A DNA stretch of 64,000 nucleotides from Solibaculum_A intestinale (GTDB taxonomy: Bacteria > Bacillota > Clostridia > Oscillospirales > Acutalibacteraceae): the NCBI RefSeq assembly GCF_040096205.1, contig NZ_JBBMFD010000002.1, positions 62,001 through 126,000 of the forward strand, written 5' to 3'. A model generated the notes under the pieces. The model ran no database searches and was not told where the DNA came from. It worked only from the letters and a program-made list of their open reading frames with translations. The position numbers were made by a program, and so were the translations under genes. Below, piece after piece: positions 25,254 to 33,005 of the stretch (positions are counted from its first letter, which is position 1; the number at the start of each line of letters is the position of its first letter).

Positions 25254-27341
25254 GTGAAAAAGAAGAAAATTTTAGCTTGGGTTTTGACGATAGTGCTTCT
25301 CGGCTGCTTGGGAATGATCACGCCCGCGCAGGCAAGTGAAGACGCAGGCAATGCCGAAGGTTACGAGTTACGAGTGAATTTTGGAACCATGGAGGACGCT
25401 TGGGTGGGGGACCGTATCCGGATATCTGCATATTATAACAACCAATCCATTGGCTCATGGGATGGGAAGGGCCATCATGTAGGCTTTGAAGTATTAAAAG
25501 GGGCTTCCCTTGTGGAATGCGAGTTGGGTTATTATCGTGATGGTGTTGACATTCAATGCTTAAATACCGGTGAGGCTATCATACGCGTGTTTGTCCGGGA
25601 GGAGGGAAACGGCCCGGCGGTTTATTCAAAGGAGTTTTCCATTTCCATCCGCCAAAAGCCGGAAAACGACAGCGGCTATTATATCGAGGCTCGTGATATG
25701 GAAGAGACTTGGTTTTCCGACCTATGGGTGGGGGATGCATTCCGATTTTGGATGTATACAGAGCATTATAGATATATGCGCTCGAATGAAAATGGGAAGG
25801 ACGAGCCAAACCTCTCCTATGAAACGGTAAGCGGTGACGGAAGCATCTATGAGATTTCCGGGCAGTATATTCATTTTATCAAGCCAGGAGATGTCCGGGT
25901 AAAAATTACCTGCAGCATTCCGAACACCCCGGAAAAAATTTATGACTTTCATGTGAGCGAGAAGCCAGCGGAGGCGGAAATGGAAGTGGTTCCGGTCATG
26001 TCACTGCCGCTTAAGCTTGGCCCGATTGACAAAGCATTTCCATTAAGAGACCACGAAATACCAAGTGTTGGCATAATTGCACTGGTTAAAAATGTGAATT
26101 ATGGAAATAGTACTGGCCATTTGACGGTAGAAGGTTTTGATATGGATTCAAGTTGGGTCGAAAGTTATGTAGAAGAAACACATCGAGAGTTCTTTCTTCC
26201 GGCTCATGAAGGCGGTTCCAGGCCGGCATTGGTCCGTAATCATGTTATGTATTTGGGAACGATAAACGGTGCTCTGAATATGTTGGAATTTGCCAAGCGG
26301 CCGGGAACCCTGCCCTATCAGTATTACATTGAGGTTGACGGGAAAAAGGTAGCGGATTTCCCCGCCATCACCATTGAAGAACCGGTCATTACCAATAACC
26401 TTCCAGATCAAGTATTCGCCGGGCAGTCCTTGTCCTTTTCCACTGCGCTGACCAACACGTATTATGAAAATGAAAAGGTTGACGAGCTGCTTAAGCAGGG
26501 GGGCTATGATTATTACCATCACGTCGGGTTCCGGCCCAAGGTGGAGGTGCTGGAAGGCAATGTCCTGCAAAGCAATCAGGACTATACCAATACCTTAACC
26601 TCGTCGGAAACCCTTACCTTCCCTTCTCCCGGCAGGGTGCAGCTGAAAATTACCTATGAGAGCATCCATTCCACGGTAAATGAAGGAATGAACCGGATGT
26701 GTGAAGAGGAAGGCTGCTACGACAACATCTACAGCCCCAGCACGATCGTGACGTTCGACGTCCAGGAAGCGCCGCCGGCGGTGACCGCGTCGGTTGACAA
26801 AACCCTGTACGCGCCCAATGAGACCATCACCGCTTCCATTACGACTCCCGGCACGGTCGAGAAGGCGTATTTCGTCAGCGAGACGGGGGCCGGAATCGCT
26901 TCCGCCCGTAACGCGGTGAAAAATCCGGACGGGACCATCACCTGGTCTCATGTCTTTTCCCTGGCGTCCATCGGAAACCGGAGCCTGCGCGTCTATACCG
27001 ACGGAGCGGATACTGGGGTGTCCGTGTCTTTTGCCATCCGCCGCCCTACGACGCCTTCTTTGTACGGCGCTTCCATTGCGCCCAGTGCCAAGGTGCAGGA
27101 GAATTTTACCGCCGTCATTCAGACCTCGGTCCAAGTGAATAAAGTGCGCTTATTCAATGAAAACGGGATTGGCCTGGCGCCTGCCTCCTGTACCTATTCC
27201 GATCAGGACGGCGTGCGTACCTGGACCTATGTTACGAATGTAGGGACTCCGGGCAAACGGAACTTGACGGTAAAGGTCAGCGATGGAAGCAACAACTGGA
27301 TTGCGGATACACGCCATCTTGAAATCTGGATTAACCGGTAA
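25254..27341 (+). CDS. Large secreted protein of unknown function, mosaic composition
   Basis: 695 residues from a GTG with GGGAGGGG upstream. A signal peptide covers about 1-28 (KILAWVLTIVLLGCLGMI then PAQAS). The first ~490 residues are of no family I recognise and are coded by clearly AT-richer DNA; the C-terminal ~190 residues carry two beta-rich repeats (VTASVDKTLYAPNETITASI ... SLRVYTDGADTGVSVSFAIR, then SIAPSAKVQENFTAVIQTSV ... RNLTVKVSDGSNNWIADT) in GC-rich DNA typical of the window. The change in base use near 26.6-26.75 kb suggests a joined or partly transferred gene. Likely exported to the surface or medium; no sortase signal. Confidence 0.8.
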   Translation: MKKKKILAWVLTIVLLGCLGMITPAQASEDAGNAEGYELRVNFGTMEDAWVGDRIRISAYYNNQSIGSWDGKGHHVGFEVLKGASLVECELGYYRDGVDIQCLNTGEAIIRVFVREEGNGPAVYSKEFSISIRQKPENDSGYYIEARDMEETWFSDLWVGDAFRFWMYTEHYRYMRSNENGKDEPNLSYETVSGDGSIYEISGQYIHFIKPGDVRVKITCSIPNTPEKIYDFHVSEKPAEAEMEVVPVMSLPLKLGPIDKAFPLRDHEIPSVGIIALVKNVNYGNSTGHLTVEGFDMDSSWVESYVEETHREFFLPAHEGGSRPALVRNHVMYLGTINGALNMLEFAKRPGTLPYQYYIEVDGKKVADFPAITIEEPVITNNLPDQVFAGQSLSFSTALTNTYYENEKVDELLKQGGYDYYHHVGFRPKVEVLEGNVLQSNQDYTNTLTSSETLTFPSPGRVQLKITYESIHSTVNEGMNRMCEEEGCYDNIYSPSTIVTFDVQEAPPAVTASVDKTLYAPNETITASITTPGTVEKAYFVSETGAGIASARNAVKNPDGTITWSHVFSLASIGNRSLRVYTDGADTGVSVSFAIRRPTTPSLYGASIAPSAKVQENFTAVIQTSVQVNKVRLFNENGIGLAPASCTYSDQDGVRTWTYVTNVGTPGKRNLTVKVSDGSNNWIADTRHLEIWINR

Positions 27342-27444
27342 CGCAGAAGTAAAAGCGAGTGCCGGCATAAGGGAAATTTTCCTTCGTTTTGGCACAGAGG
27401 CCCTCCCGCATAAGACCGCGCGGATCATGAAATCCGCAAGCTGA

Positions 27445-27493
27445 GAAACGGCACGAGCTTTCGGTGAGCAATCACCCAAGCCCGTGCCGTTTG
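27445..27493. terminator. Long hairpin between convergent genes
   Basis: AAACGGCACGAGCTT (27446-27460) pairs with AAGCCCGTGCCGTTT (27478-27492), with GTGA/TCAC in the loop. Short T-runs on both sides. Probably ends both the secreted-protein and grpB transcripts. Confidence 0.6.
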
Positions 27494-27529
27494 CATTGCA
27501 AGGAAAAAAGCGTTTGTCGTGTTCCAAAC

Positions 27530-28111
27530 CTATTTTTCTACCGGCCCGTATCGGCCCGTATAACGTTCTTTGGCCTTTTTCGTATAGCGCCGGACAAAAT
27601 CGGTCTTCGCGTCGGTATAGCCGTCGCGGTCGTGCTCGTACCGCTTCCATAAATGTAACTTCAGGCGTTCGTACTGCCGGGCGACCCCCGGATTTTCGAT
27701 GAGATAATCCCGAAAATACAGCTCGTCGTTATCACCTGCAATGCGCACATGCAGATGAAAGACCCGTTGGGCAAACCCGTTTACGGTATAGCCTTTGTTA
27801 TAGGAAATCCGGCCCTCGCTTCGGGACATACACAAGTATCCGCCGCAAGTAAGCCGCTTGTCCAGGTCAGCCCAGTCGCAGTCTGGAGTTGTTTCCACCA
27901 ATATGTCCACAATCGGTTTGGCCCAGATGGTCTTTACGGCGGTACTACCGATGTGGCTAATTCGTACCACCGGCATACCGGAAAAGGCCGCCAGCAGAGA
28001 GGCCTCTTCTTCCCGGTACCATTTTGCCCAATGGGCTTGGTGGCAGGTAAGCACAATCGGGAATCGCTGCCAAAGCTCCTCCTTGGTCATCTCGGTTAGC
28101 TTCTTAGTCAT
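27530..28111 (-). CDS. GrpB/UPF0157-family nucleotidyltransferase-like protein
   Basis: 193 residues. VVRISHIGSTAVKTIWAKPIVDILVE contains the GS..V......D.. pattern of GrpB family proteins, which have a nucleotidyltransferase fold; RVFHLHVRIAGDNDELYFRD and the basic helical end are also typical. The family is found free or fused to CoaE and has no firm biochemical role. Start ATG at 28111 (GGCAGG-like site). Single gene between bcp and a convergent terminator. Confidence 0.85.
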   Translation of the reverse strand: MTKKLTEMTKEELWQRFPIVLTCHQAHWAKWYREEEASLLAAFSGMPVVRISHIGSTAVKTIWAKPIVDILVETTPDCDWADLDKRLTCGGYLCMSRSEGRISYNKGYTVNGFAQRVFHLHVRIAGDNDELYFRDYLIENPGVARQYERLKLHLWKRYEHDRDGYTDAKTDFVRRYTKKAKERYTGRYGPVEK

Positions 28112-28178
28112 GAACCCTGCCTCCTGTTTTACGAGGGTTTTTTGCCGCCATTGCCGCCCAAAAATTGGCCATGGTTTG

Positions 28179-28640
28179 TTATTTCAGGTCCAGATACGAA
28201 AGGATCTCGGCGGCGTTGATGTCGGGCTTTGCTTTGGGGATCACGTGTTCGATGGTTCCGTTCTCGTCGATCACATAGGTGGTACGAACCACGCCCATAC
28301 TTACCTTGCCGTAGAGTTTCTTTTCCTGCCATACGTCGTAGGCCTGGATGGCGGTGAGCGAAGGATCGGAGAGGAGCAGGAAAGGGAGCTGGTGCTTCTG
28401 GGCGAACTTCTGGTGGGACGCGGTGCTGTCCTTGCTCACGCCGATGACCGCCACTCCGCCTTGTAAAAACGCGTCGTAGGCATCGGCAAAGGCACAGGCC
28501 TGCCGGGTGCAGCCTGGAGTATTGTCCCGCGGATAGAAATAGAGCACCACTTTCTTTCCGCGAAAATCGGAAAGAGAGACTAGATTGCCATCCTTGTCGG
28601 GCAGGGTAAAGTCAGGGGCTTTGCAACCGGGATGAAGCAT
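28179..28640 (-). CDS. bcp: Thiol peroxidase Bcp (PrxQ-type peroxiredoxin)
   Basis: 153 residues. Reduces hydrogen peroxide and organic hydroperoxides with electrons from thioredoxin. The peroxidatic Cys44 and resolving Cys49 stand in the PrxQ motif TPGCTRQACAF. Start ATG at 28640 has GGAGG 9 nt upstream, and that site lies inside the end of the yaaA gene; the two reading frames overlap by 29 nt. Together they form a small peroxide-defence operon. Confidence 0.95.
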   Translation of the reverse strand: MLHPGCKAPDFTLPDKDGNLVSLSDFRGKKVVLYFYPRDNTPGCTRQACAFADAYDAFLQGGVAVIGVSKDSTASHQKFAQKHQLPFLLLSDPSLTAIQAYDVWQEKKLYGKVSMGVVRTTYVIDENGTIEHVIPKAKPDINAAEILSYLDLK

Positions 28641-29391
28641 GATCGGTTCCTCCTTTTACATAAACATAGTGGTCATCGCTGGAATGACGCGCCGAGAACG
28701 TATACCCCAGACGGTCAAAAAGCGGCAGGTCCTTGGGATCGGTCAGGTTTGTTTCCGCCAGCCAGCGAACCATTTCTCCCCGGGCCATTTTGCACAGGGT
28801 TCCTTTTTCCACGATTTTTCCGCCCTTTTCCTCGCCGAAGGTACAGGTAAGGACACGCACCGATTTTGGCAGGTGAGGCAGCACGGCTTTGCTGTACTCC
28901 TTGGAGGCCAGGTTTAAGAGCAGGCCAGTTTCGGCGCAAAGCTGTCTCGCGAGCTTGTCTCCCCAAAATGCATAAAGGTTTTTGCAATCTCCGACCGGCA
29001 GCTTTGCCTGCATTTCCAGCCGGTAAGGCGTTACTCCGTCAAAAGGGCGCAGCAGCCCGTAAAACCCCGACAGGATGCGCAGGTGTTCCTGAATGTAGGC
29101 AAACTGGCCGGTTTCAAACACCTGCGGCGCCATGTACTGGTATTGGATCCCTACATAGGACAGAATGGCGGGAGTCAGATTGTGCTCCAGGTCCATCGTT
29201 TCAAGCCTCCGATATTGAAGCAAGGCGATGGCGTCGTTGCAGTTCCACAGCGATTTGAGTCCGGCGTAGTCCATGTCCCTTAGTCGCCGCAGCAGTGCGC
29301 TTGCTTGCGGCAAAAAGAAAGGCAGACTTTCACAGGGCATACCGTCCGTATCAACGCGCATGTTCTTTGCAGGAGAAAGGAGAATTCTCAA
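28612..29391 (-). CDS. yaaA: Peroxide stress protein YaaA (UPF0246)
   Basis: 259 residues, as in E. coli (258). YaaA lowers free intracellular iron and DNA damage under peroxide stress and binds DNA. Family blocks: RILLSPAKNM at the start, YVGIQYQYMAP, LRILSGFYGLLRPFDGVTPYR, NLASKEYSKAV and the C-terminal GYTFSARHSSDDHYVYVK. The start is a TTG at 29389-29391 (AAGGA upstream), which places the conserved N-terminus at the family start. It overlaps bcp by 29 nt. Confidence 0.9.
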   Translation of the reverse strand: MRILLSPAKNMRVDTDGMPCESLPFFLPQASALLRRLRDMDYAGLKSLWNCNDAIALLQYRRLETMDLEHNLTPAILSYVGIQYQYMAPQVFETGQFAYIQEHLRILSGFYGLLRPFDGVTPYRLEMQAKLPVGDCKNLYAFWGDKLARQLCAETGLLLNLASKEYSKAVLPHLPKSVRVLTCTFGEEKGGKIVEKGTLCKMARGEMVRWLAETNLTDPKDLPLFDRLGYTFSARHSSDDHYVYVKGGTDHASSRLQSP

Positions 29392-29459
29392 GGGTTCACC
29401 ATCCTTCGGATCGGGTGTTTTTCTCGGTGTTGAGAAATCTATCATAGCATATTTTATCA

Positions 29460-29487
29460 GAAAGAAAAACCGCCTAAGACGGTTTTG
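29460..29487 (-). terminator. Terminator of the aldo/keto reductase gene
   Basis: AAAACCG and CGGTTTT flank a 7-nt loop; on the minus strand TTTTTCTTT follows. Confidence 0.75.
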
Positions 29488-29504
29488 GCGTTTTTGACCG
29501 AATG

Positions 29505-30641
29505 TCAGGATGCGCCCAGCTTTTTGGAAAAGTCCGCCATGGCGTTGGAAATTTGGATCTGTTGAGGACATACCGCTTCACAGCTTCTGCATCCGATACA
29601 GGCGCTTGGCTGCTTTTCCGGCGGCAGGGCGGACAGCGCCATAGGCGCGAGAAAACCGCCCTCGGTAAAGCGGTGTTCGTTATAAAGGGCGAGCAGAGAA
29701 GGAATATCCAACCCTTGCGGGCAGTGACTTACACAGTAGCGGCATGCGGTGCAGGGAAGCACGCGCTTTTTGACCATGCCGCCGGCAATGTCCAGCAGAA
29801 CCTCCCATTCCCGCCGGGTGAGCGGCCTTTCGGTTTCAAAGGTGCAGATGTTGTCCTTAAGCTGTGCAAAGCTGGACATACCGGATAAAATTACCGTTAC
29901 GCTTGGGATGGACTGCAAAAACCGAAACGCCCACGCCGGAACATCCTCATCGGGGCGCAGCATTTTGAGCGCCGCAGTGTCCTTTTCCCCAAGCGCCGCG
30001 AGCTTGCCGCCGCGAAGAGGCTCCATAACCCACACGGGAATCCGGTATTCCTCCAGCAGCTCCACCTTGGCCTTTGCGTCCTGGAAGGTCCAGTCCAAAT
30101 AATTGAGCTGAATTTGGCAAAACTCCATCTGCTCGCCATAGGCTTCGAGAAAGCGTTTCATTACCGCTATGCTTCCATGGGCGGAAAAACCCAGGTGACG
30201 GATGCGCCCCGCCTTCTTTTGCCCCGCTAAATAGGAATCAATGCCGTATTTCTCATCCAGGTAAGCGTCAATGTTCATTTCGCAGACATTGTGAAATAAG
30301 TAGAAGTCAAAATAATCCACTCCGCAGCGGGCCAGCTGTTCCTCAAAAATGGGCTTGACCTTATCCATGTTGGAAAGGTCATACCCGGGAAATTTATCCG
30401 CCAGATAGTAGCTTCCTCGGGGATATGGGCGCAGAGCTTTACCCAGAACCACTTCGGAACGACCGTCGTGATACCCCCAGGCGGTATCGTAGTAGTTGAC
30501 TCCCTTTTCCATGGCATAGGAGACCATCTTTTTTGTGGCCTCTTCGTCAATTTGTGCGTAGTTGTCGCTCATGACCGGCAGGCGCATGGCGCCCATACCC
30601 AGAGCAGATATCTTTTTGTCTTGAAATGGCTGATAGACCAT
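29505..30641 (-). CDS. Aldo/keto reductase with C-terminal ferredoxin domain
   Basis: 378 residues. The AKR barrel has the catalytic set Asp52, Tyr57, Lys83 and His117 (YDTAWGY, ADKFPG, LFHNV). The last ~90 residues carry two [4Fe-4S] motifs, CTACRYCVSHCPQ and CIGCRSCEAVCPQ, so electrons may come from or go to ferredoxin instead of only NADPH. This fusion is common in anaerobes, with few members characterised. ATG with AAAGGAG upstream. The promoter is of the stretched MerR-activated kind (30695-30725), so expression likely responds to aldehydes or thiol stress. Confidence 0.92.
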   Translation of the reverse strand: MVYQPFQDKKISALGMGAMRLPVMSDNYAQIDEEATKKMVSYAMEKGVNYYDTAWGYHDGRSEVVLGKALRPYPRGSYYLADKFPGYDLSNMDKVKPIFEEQLARCGVDYFDFYLFHNVCEMNIDAYLDEKYGIDSYLAGQKKAGRIRHLGFSAHGSIAVMKRFLEAYGEQMEFCQIQLNYLDWTFQDAKAKVELLEEYRIPVWVMEPLRGGKLAALGEKDTAALKMLRPDEDVPAWAFRFLQSIPSVTVILSGMSSFAQLKDNICTFETERPLTRREWEVLLDIAGGMVKKRVLPCTACRYCVSHCPQGLDIPSLLALYNEHRFTEGGFLAPMALSALPPEKQPSACIGCRSCEAVCPQQIQISNAMADFSKKLGAS

Positions 30642-30694
30642 GCTGGGATTCTCCTTTCAGGTGAGGTGGCATGCATAAATATTACTTGCGATTA

Positions 30695-30725
30695 ACCATA
30701 CACCTTGGAGTGCGCTCTAAGTCAA
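30695..30725 (-). promoter_or_regulatory. MerR-type (AdhR/NmlR-like) promoter of the aldo/keto reductase gene
   Basis: On the minus strand TTGACT (-35, 30720-30725) and TATGGT (-10, 30695-30700) are 19 bp apart. The spacer holds the dyad CTTAGAG-N4-CTCCAAG (30704-30721). A long spacer with a centred dyad is the hallmark of promoters activated by MerR-family proteins; the half-site matches those known for AdhR/NmlR regulators of aldehyde-inducible genes. Confidence 0.8.
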
Positions 30726-30742
30726 GAGCAATCATCGGAGTT

Positions 30743-31103
30743 TTTATGCGTTTTTAGGAAAGTGCCCTTGCGGTTTGGAGCGGATTTTCCGATCACCTTC
30801 TTTTATCAAAGAAAGTGTGGTTTTTGGACATACTAAGCCGGAGGGCCGATCTATTCGGAAAGGAAAAGAAGTAGATGGAATACGGGTGGATTGGATGCGT
30901 TGGGAACCGCCCGGAAGTATGGGTCCTGTCAGGACGTCCAGCAGGTTACGGTGCATCGGGTCGCCGGCGCTTTTTGCGTCAATCCCGAGTGCACCAAGCG
31001 CGCCGTGAGTGTATTCCCGGCTGGTCGGAATTGATTTGTAGAGCAGAAAGCAAAGGGCGTATGAGGGTTAAACGAAAGGGCATACGGCACGGGGAGGGCA
31101 ATT
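30743..31103. other. Intergenic stretch without a supported gene
   Basis: Several short open frames on both strands have no ribosome-binding site and no recognisable family. Could be an eroded gene. The last part contains GGGGAGGG for the DUF1801 gene. Confidence 0.5.
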
Positions 31104-31490
31104 GTGAGAACGGATGTTTTCGCGGCATTTCTGGCGCAAATAGACAATCCACAGAATCAGAGGCGGACAGGAGAAATCCTCCAGTGGGTGGCGGATACGT
31201 TTGAGACGCTGGTTCCCTGTATAAAGTGGAACCAGCCGATGTTTACTGAGCACGGCACCTATATCATTGGATTCAGCGTATCCAAAAAGCATTTGGCCGT
31301 TTCTCCGGAGCAGGAAGGAATCCGCCGGTTTGCGAATGAGATCCAAAGGTCCGGTTATGAATCGAGCAAAATGCTGTTTCGAATTGGATGGGACAGGCCC
31401 GTAAACTACGCACTGCTTGCGAGAATCATCGCGTTTAACCGAACAGCGAAGGCGGACTGCCCGACCTTTTGGCGCAAGGAAAACAAATAG
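31104..31490 (+). CDS. DUF1801 (YdhG/Fra-like) protein
   Basis: 128 residues from a GTG with GGGGAGGG upstream. The blocks IKWNQPMFTEHGTYIIGFSV and KKHLAVSPEQEGI are typical of DUF1801/YdhG proteins, small alpha-beta proteins sometimes called iron chaperone-like (B. subtilis Fra). Biological role unproven here. It stands alone, ending at a bidirectional terminator shared with the tRNA-Ser unit on the other strand. Confidence 0.85.
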   Translation: MRTDVFAAFLAQIDNPQNQRRTGEILQWVADTFETLVPCIKWNQPMFTEHGTYIIGFSVSKKHLAVSPEQEGIRRFANEIQRSGYESSKMLFRIGWDRPVNYALLARIIAFNRTAKADCPTFWRKENK

Positions 31491-31511
31491 GAAAGATATG
31501 CCGTTACCATG

Positions 31512-31558
31512 CAAAAAGCGCAAGGAACCTATTGGCACATTTCCATAGATTCCTTGCG
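31512..31558. terminator. Bidirectional terminator between DUF1801 and the tRNA-Ser unit
   Basis: CGCAAGGAA (31519-31527) pairs with TTCCTTGCG (31550-31558). CTTTTTGC follows on the minus strand, TTTTGGG on the plus strand. Confidence 0.75.
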
Positions 31559-31562
31559 TTTT

Positions 31563-31663
31563 GGGTCTGCGTTACAAAAATGGACGCCCTATTTCAGCAC
31601 AGGTGAAAAACAAAGCGCACCCCATAAAATGGGATGCGCAATTTGTCTGCGGCACTTTGCCGC
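31563..31663 (-). repeat. Structured ~100-nt repeat, copy S, directly after tRNA-Ser CCA
   Basis: On the minus strand it begins at the base after CCA with GCGGCA-aag-TGCCGC (31649-31663), then AGACAAATTGCG, a terminator hairpin (31615-31624 with 31630-31639, TTTGTTTTT after it) and ends with CCATTTTTGTAACGC. Element order and length (101 nt) match copies A and B near tRNA-Leu, 25 kb away, while the first stem is again made of different base pairs. Confidence 0.7.
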
Positions 31664-31751
31664 TGGCGGAGAGTCAGGGATTCGAACCCTGGAGACCTTT
31701 CGGTCTACAGCATTTCGAGTGCTGCACCTTCGACCACTCGGACAACTCTCC
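31664..31751 (-). tRNA. tRNA-Ser, anticodon CGA, with encoded CCA
   Basis: 88 nt including CCA. Acceptor GGAGAGT (5' end at 31751) pairs with ACTCTCC, discriminator G. Anticodon stem CAGCA/TGCTG encloses CTCGAAA, anticodon CGA, reading UCG. Long variable arm AGACCGAAAGGTCT and T-arm GTTCGAATC identify a class II serine tRNA. Confidence 0.95.
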
Positions 31752-31835
31752 CGATGATCAAGGATATTGATGGAAAGGGAACACTACGGTATTCTAGCAG
31801 AGTATGAAGAAAAAGTCAAATAAATTCTGCGTTTC

Positions 31836-32363
31836 TCAAACACATATGTAGGGCAAAAGCTTTTGCAGGGTTTTCTCCCCAATGCCTTTGACCAGCGTCA
31901 GTTCATTCACCGAGCGAAAGGGGCCGTAAGTTTCCCGGTAAGCAATAATCGCTTGCGCTTTTACTTCTCCGATTCCAGGAAGGGTTTCCAGCTGTGCGGC
32001 AGTAGCAGTATTGATGTTGACAACGCTGGGAGTGGGTGCTGCAGGAGTGGTACTGGAGAAGGCACTGGGCTGGGAGGCGGCGGAGGAAACCGGGTCCGTC
32101 CGATTGGAGAAACTGTTGGTTAAAGTGGGTTCCTCCGAAGGAGAGGATGAAACGACATCGGAAGGAGAAGCCTCCGAGCTGCTTTCCGGCTCGAAACCGA
32201 CGGCGGCGGACTGAGACGCCTCCTGAGAAGAATCATAGTTTTGGTAGACGACGCCGATCCCGGTTACTTTTGGGGCCAGCAGCGTGTTATATCCGATTAT
32301 GACCGCAGCCAGAACGGAGGCAATTACAATCAAGTAAATCTCATGAGAAGATTTCGACTCCAT
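31836..32363 (-). CDS. ComEA-like helix-hairpin-helix DNA-binding protein
   Basis: 175 residues. One N-terminal membrane segment (about 9-30), a Ser/Pro/Glu-rich linker (about 45-112) and a C-terminal ComEA domain, VNINTATAAQLETLPGIGEV followed by VKGIGEKTLQKLL. In naturally competent bacteria ComEA binds incoming DNA outside the membrane. The usual SLBB domain between anchor and HhH is absent and replaced by the low-complexity linker. No comEB/comEC neighbours here; a competence role is possible, not shown. A TATAAT -10 for it lies at 32400-32405. Confidence 0.85.
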   Translation of the reverse strand: MESKSSHEIYLIVIASVLAAVIIGYNTLLAPKVTGIGVVYQNYDSSQEASQSAAVGFEPESSSEASPSDVVSSSPSEEPTLTNSFSNRTDPVSSAASQPSAFSSTTPAAPTPSVVNINTATAAQLETLPGIGEVKAQAIIAYRETYGPFRSVNELTLVKGIGEKTLQKLLPYICV

Positions 32364-32479
32364 CGTGTATTCCTCCCTCGGGAAACATTTTCTGGTGATA
32401 TTATATCACGTTTTTCAAATTTATTTTATTGAGTGAAGATATATCACAACCGACCGGAGAGCAACTGAGAAATGTTGCG

Positions 32480-32507
32480 ATTGACCAAAGAAAAAAGCTG
32501 TTATAAT
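32480..32507 (+). promoter_or_regulatory. Promoter of the EamA gene
   Basis: ATTGAC/TTGACC at 32480-32486 and TATAAT at 32502-32507; spacing of 15-16 bp is slightly short. Confidence 0.5.
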
Positions 32508-32528
32508 ACAACGGGAGGGATGCAGAAT

Positions 32529-32978
32529 GTGGGCGGTTTATGGCTTTTGTCCGCGCTTTTTGCGGCGCCGGCGATCCTGGCCAAAATCGGCATCGACGGG
32601 GTCAATTCCAATCTGGCCACAGCTATCCGCACCATCGTTATTTTGGTGATGGCATGGGGAATCGTTTTCTTTACGGGTTCTCATACCGGGATGAAGGATA
32701 TCTCTCATCGCAGCATGCTGTTCTTAATTCTGTCCGGCGCGGCGACCGGGCTTTCCTGGCTTTGCTACTTTCGCGCCATCCAGCTGGGGGACGTATCCAA
32801 GGTGGTGCCCATCGACAAGCTCAGCGTGGTGTTTACCATTGTCATAGCTTTTGTCTTCCTGCACGAGCAGGTCGGTGTCAAGTCTATCCTGGGGATGATT
32901 TTGATCGGGATGGGAACCTTGGTCCTGGTTTTTATAAAGGAGAAAAGCCGCCTATTCATGATAGGCGGCTTTTTGTAG
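32529..32978 (+). CDS. EamA-family (DMT) half-size membrane transporter
   Basis: 149 residues with five membrane helices, a single EamA unit; such short forms work as dimers. LLSALFAAPAILAKIGIDGV, LATAIRTIVILVMAWGI and SWLCYFRAIQLGDVSKVVPI are typical of the small EamA proteins of Firmicutes, transporters of unknown metabolites. Start chosen at GTG 32529 because GGGAGGG lies 9 nt upstream; the ATG at 32520 is only 1 nt from that site. The last ~12 codons (KEKSRLFMIGGFL) are read from the terminator hairpin, so the stop comes after the T-run. Confidence 0.8.
   Translation: MGGLWLLSALFAAPAILAKIGIDGVNSNLATAIRTIVILVMAWGIVFFTGSHTGMKDISHRSMLFLILSGAATGLSWLCYFRAIQLGDVSKVVPIDKLSVVFTIVIAFVFLHEQVGVKSILGMILIGMGTLVLVFIKEKSRLFMIGGFL
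32943..32974 (+). terminator. Terminator embedded in the 3' end of the EamA gene
   Basis: AGCCGCCTAT (32946-32955) and ATAGGCGGCT (32961-32970) followed by TTTT; the stop codon lies at 32976-32978, after the hairpin. Confidence 0.8.
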
Positions 32979-33005
32979 GACCAAGCTTCCGGCCGGTAAA
33001 GCATT

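Noticed and set aside
30775..31008. Short plus-strand frame before the DUF1801 gene
   Set aside because: No ribosome-binding site, no family pattern, and composition unlike the genes around it.
32520..32580. Possible frameshift at the 5' end of the EamA gene (ATGTGGGCGG in another frame looks like a typical EamA start)
   Set aside because: The GTG at 32529 with GGGAGGG 9 nt upstream gives a complete first helix in the main frame, so no frameshift is needed; kept only as a doubt.
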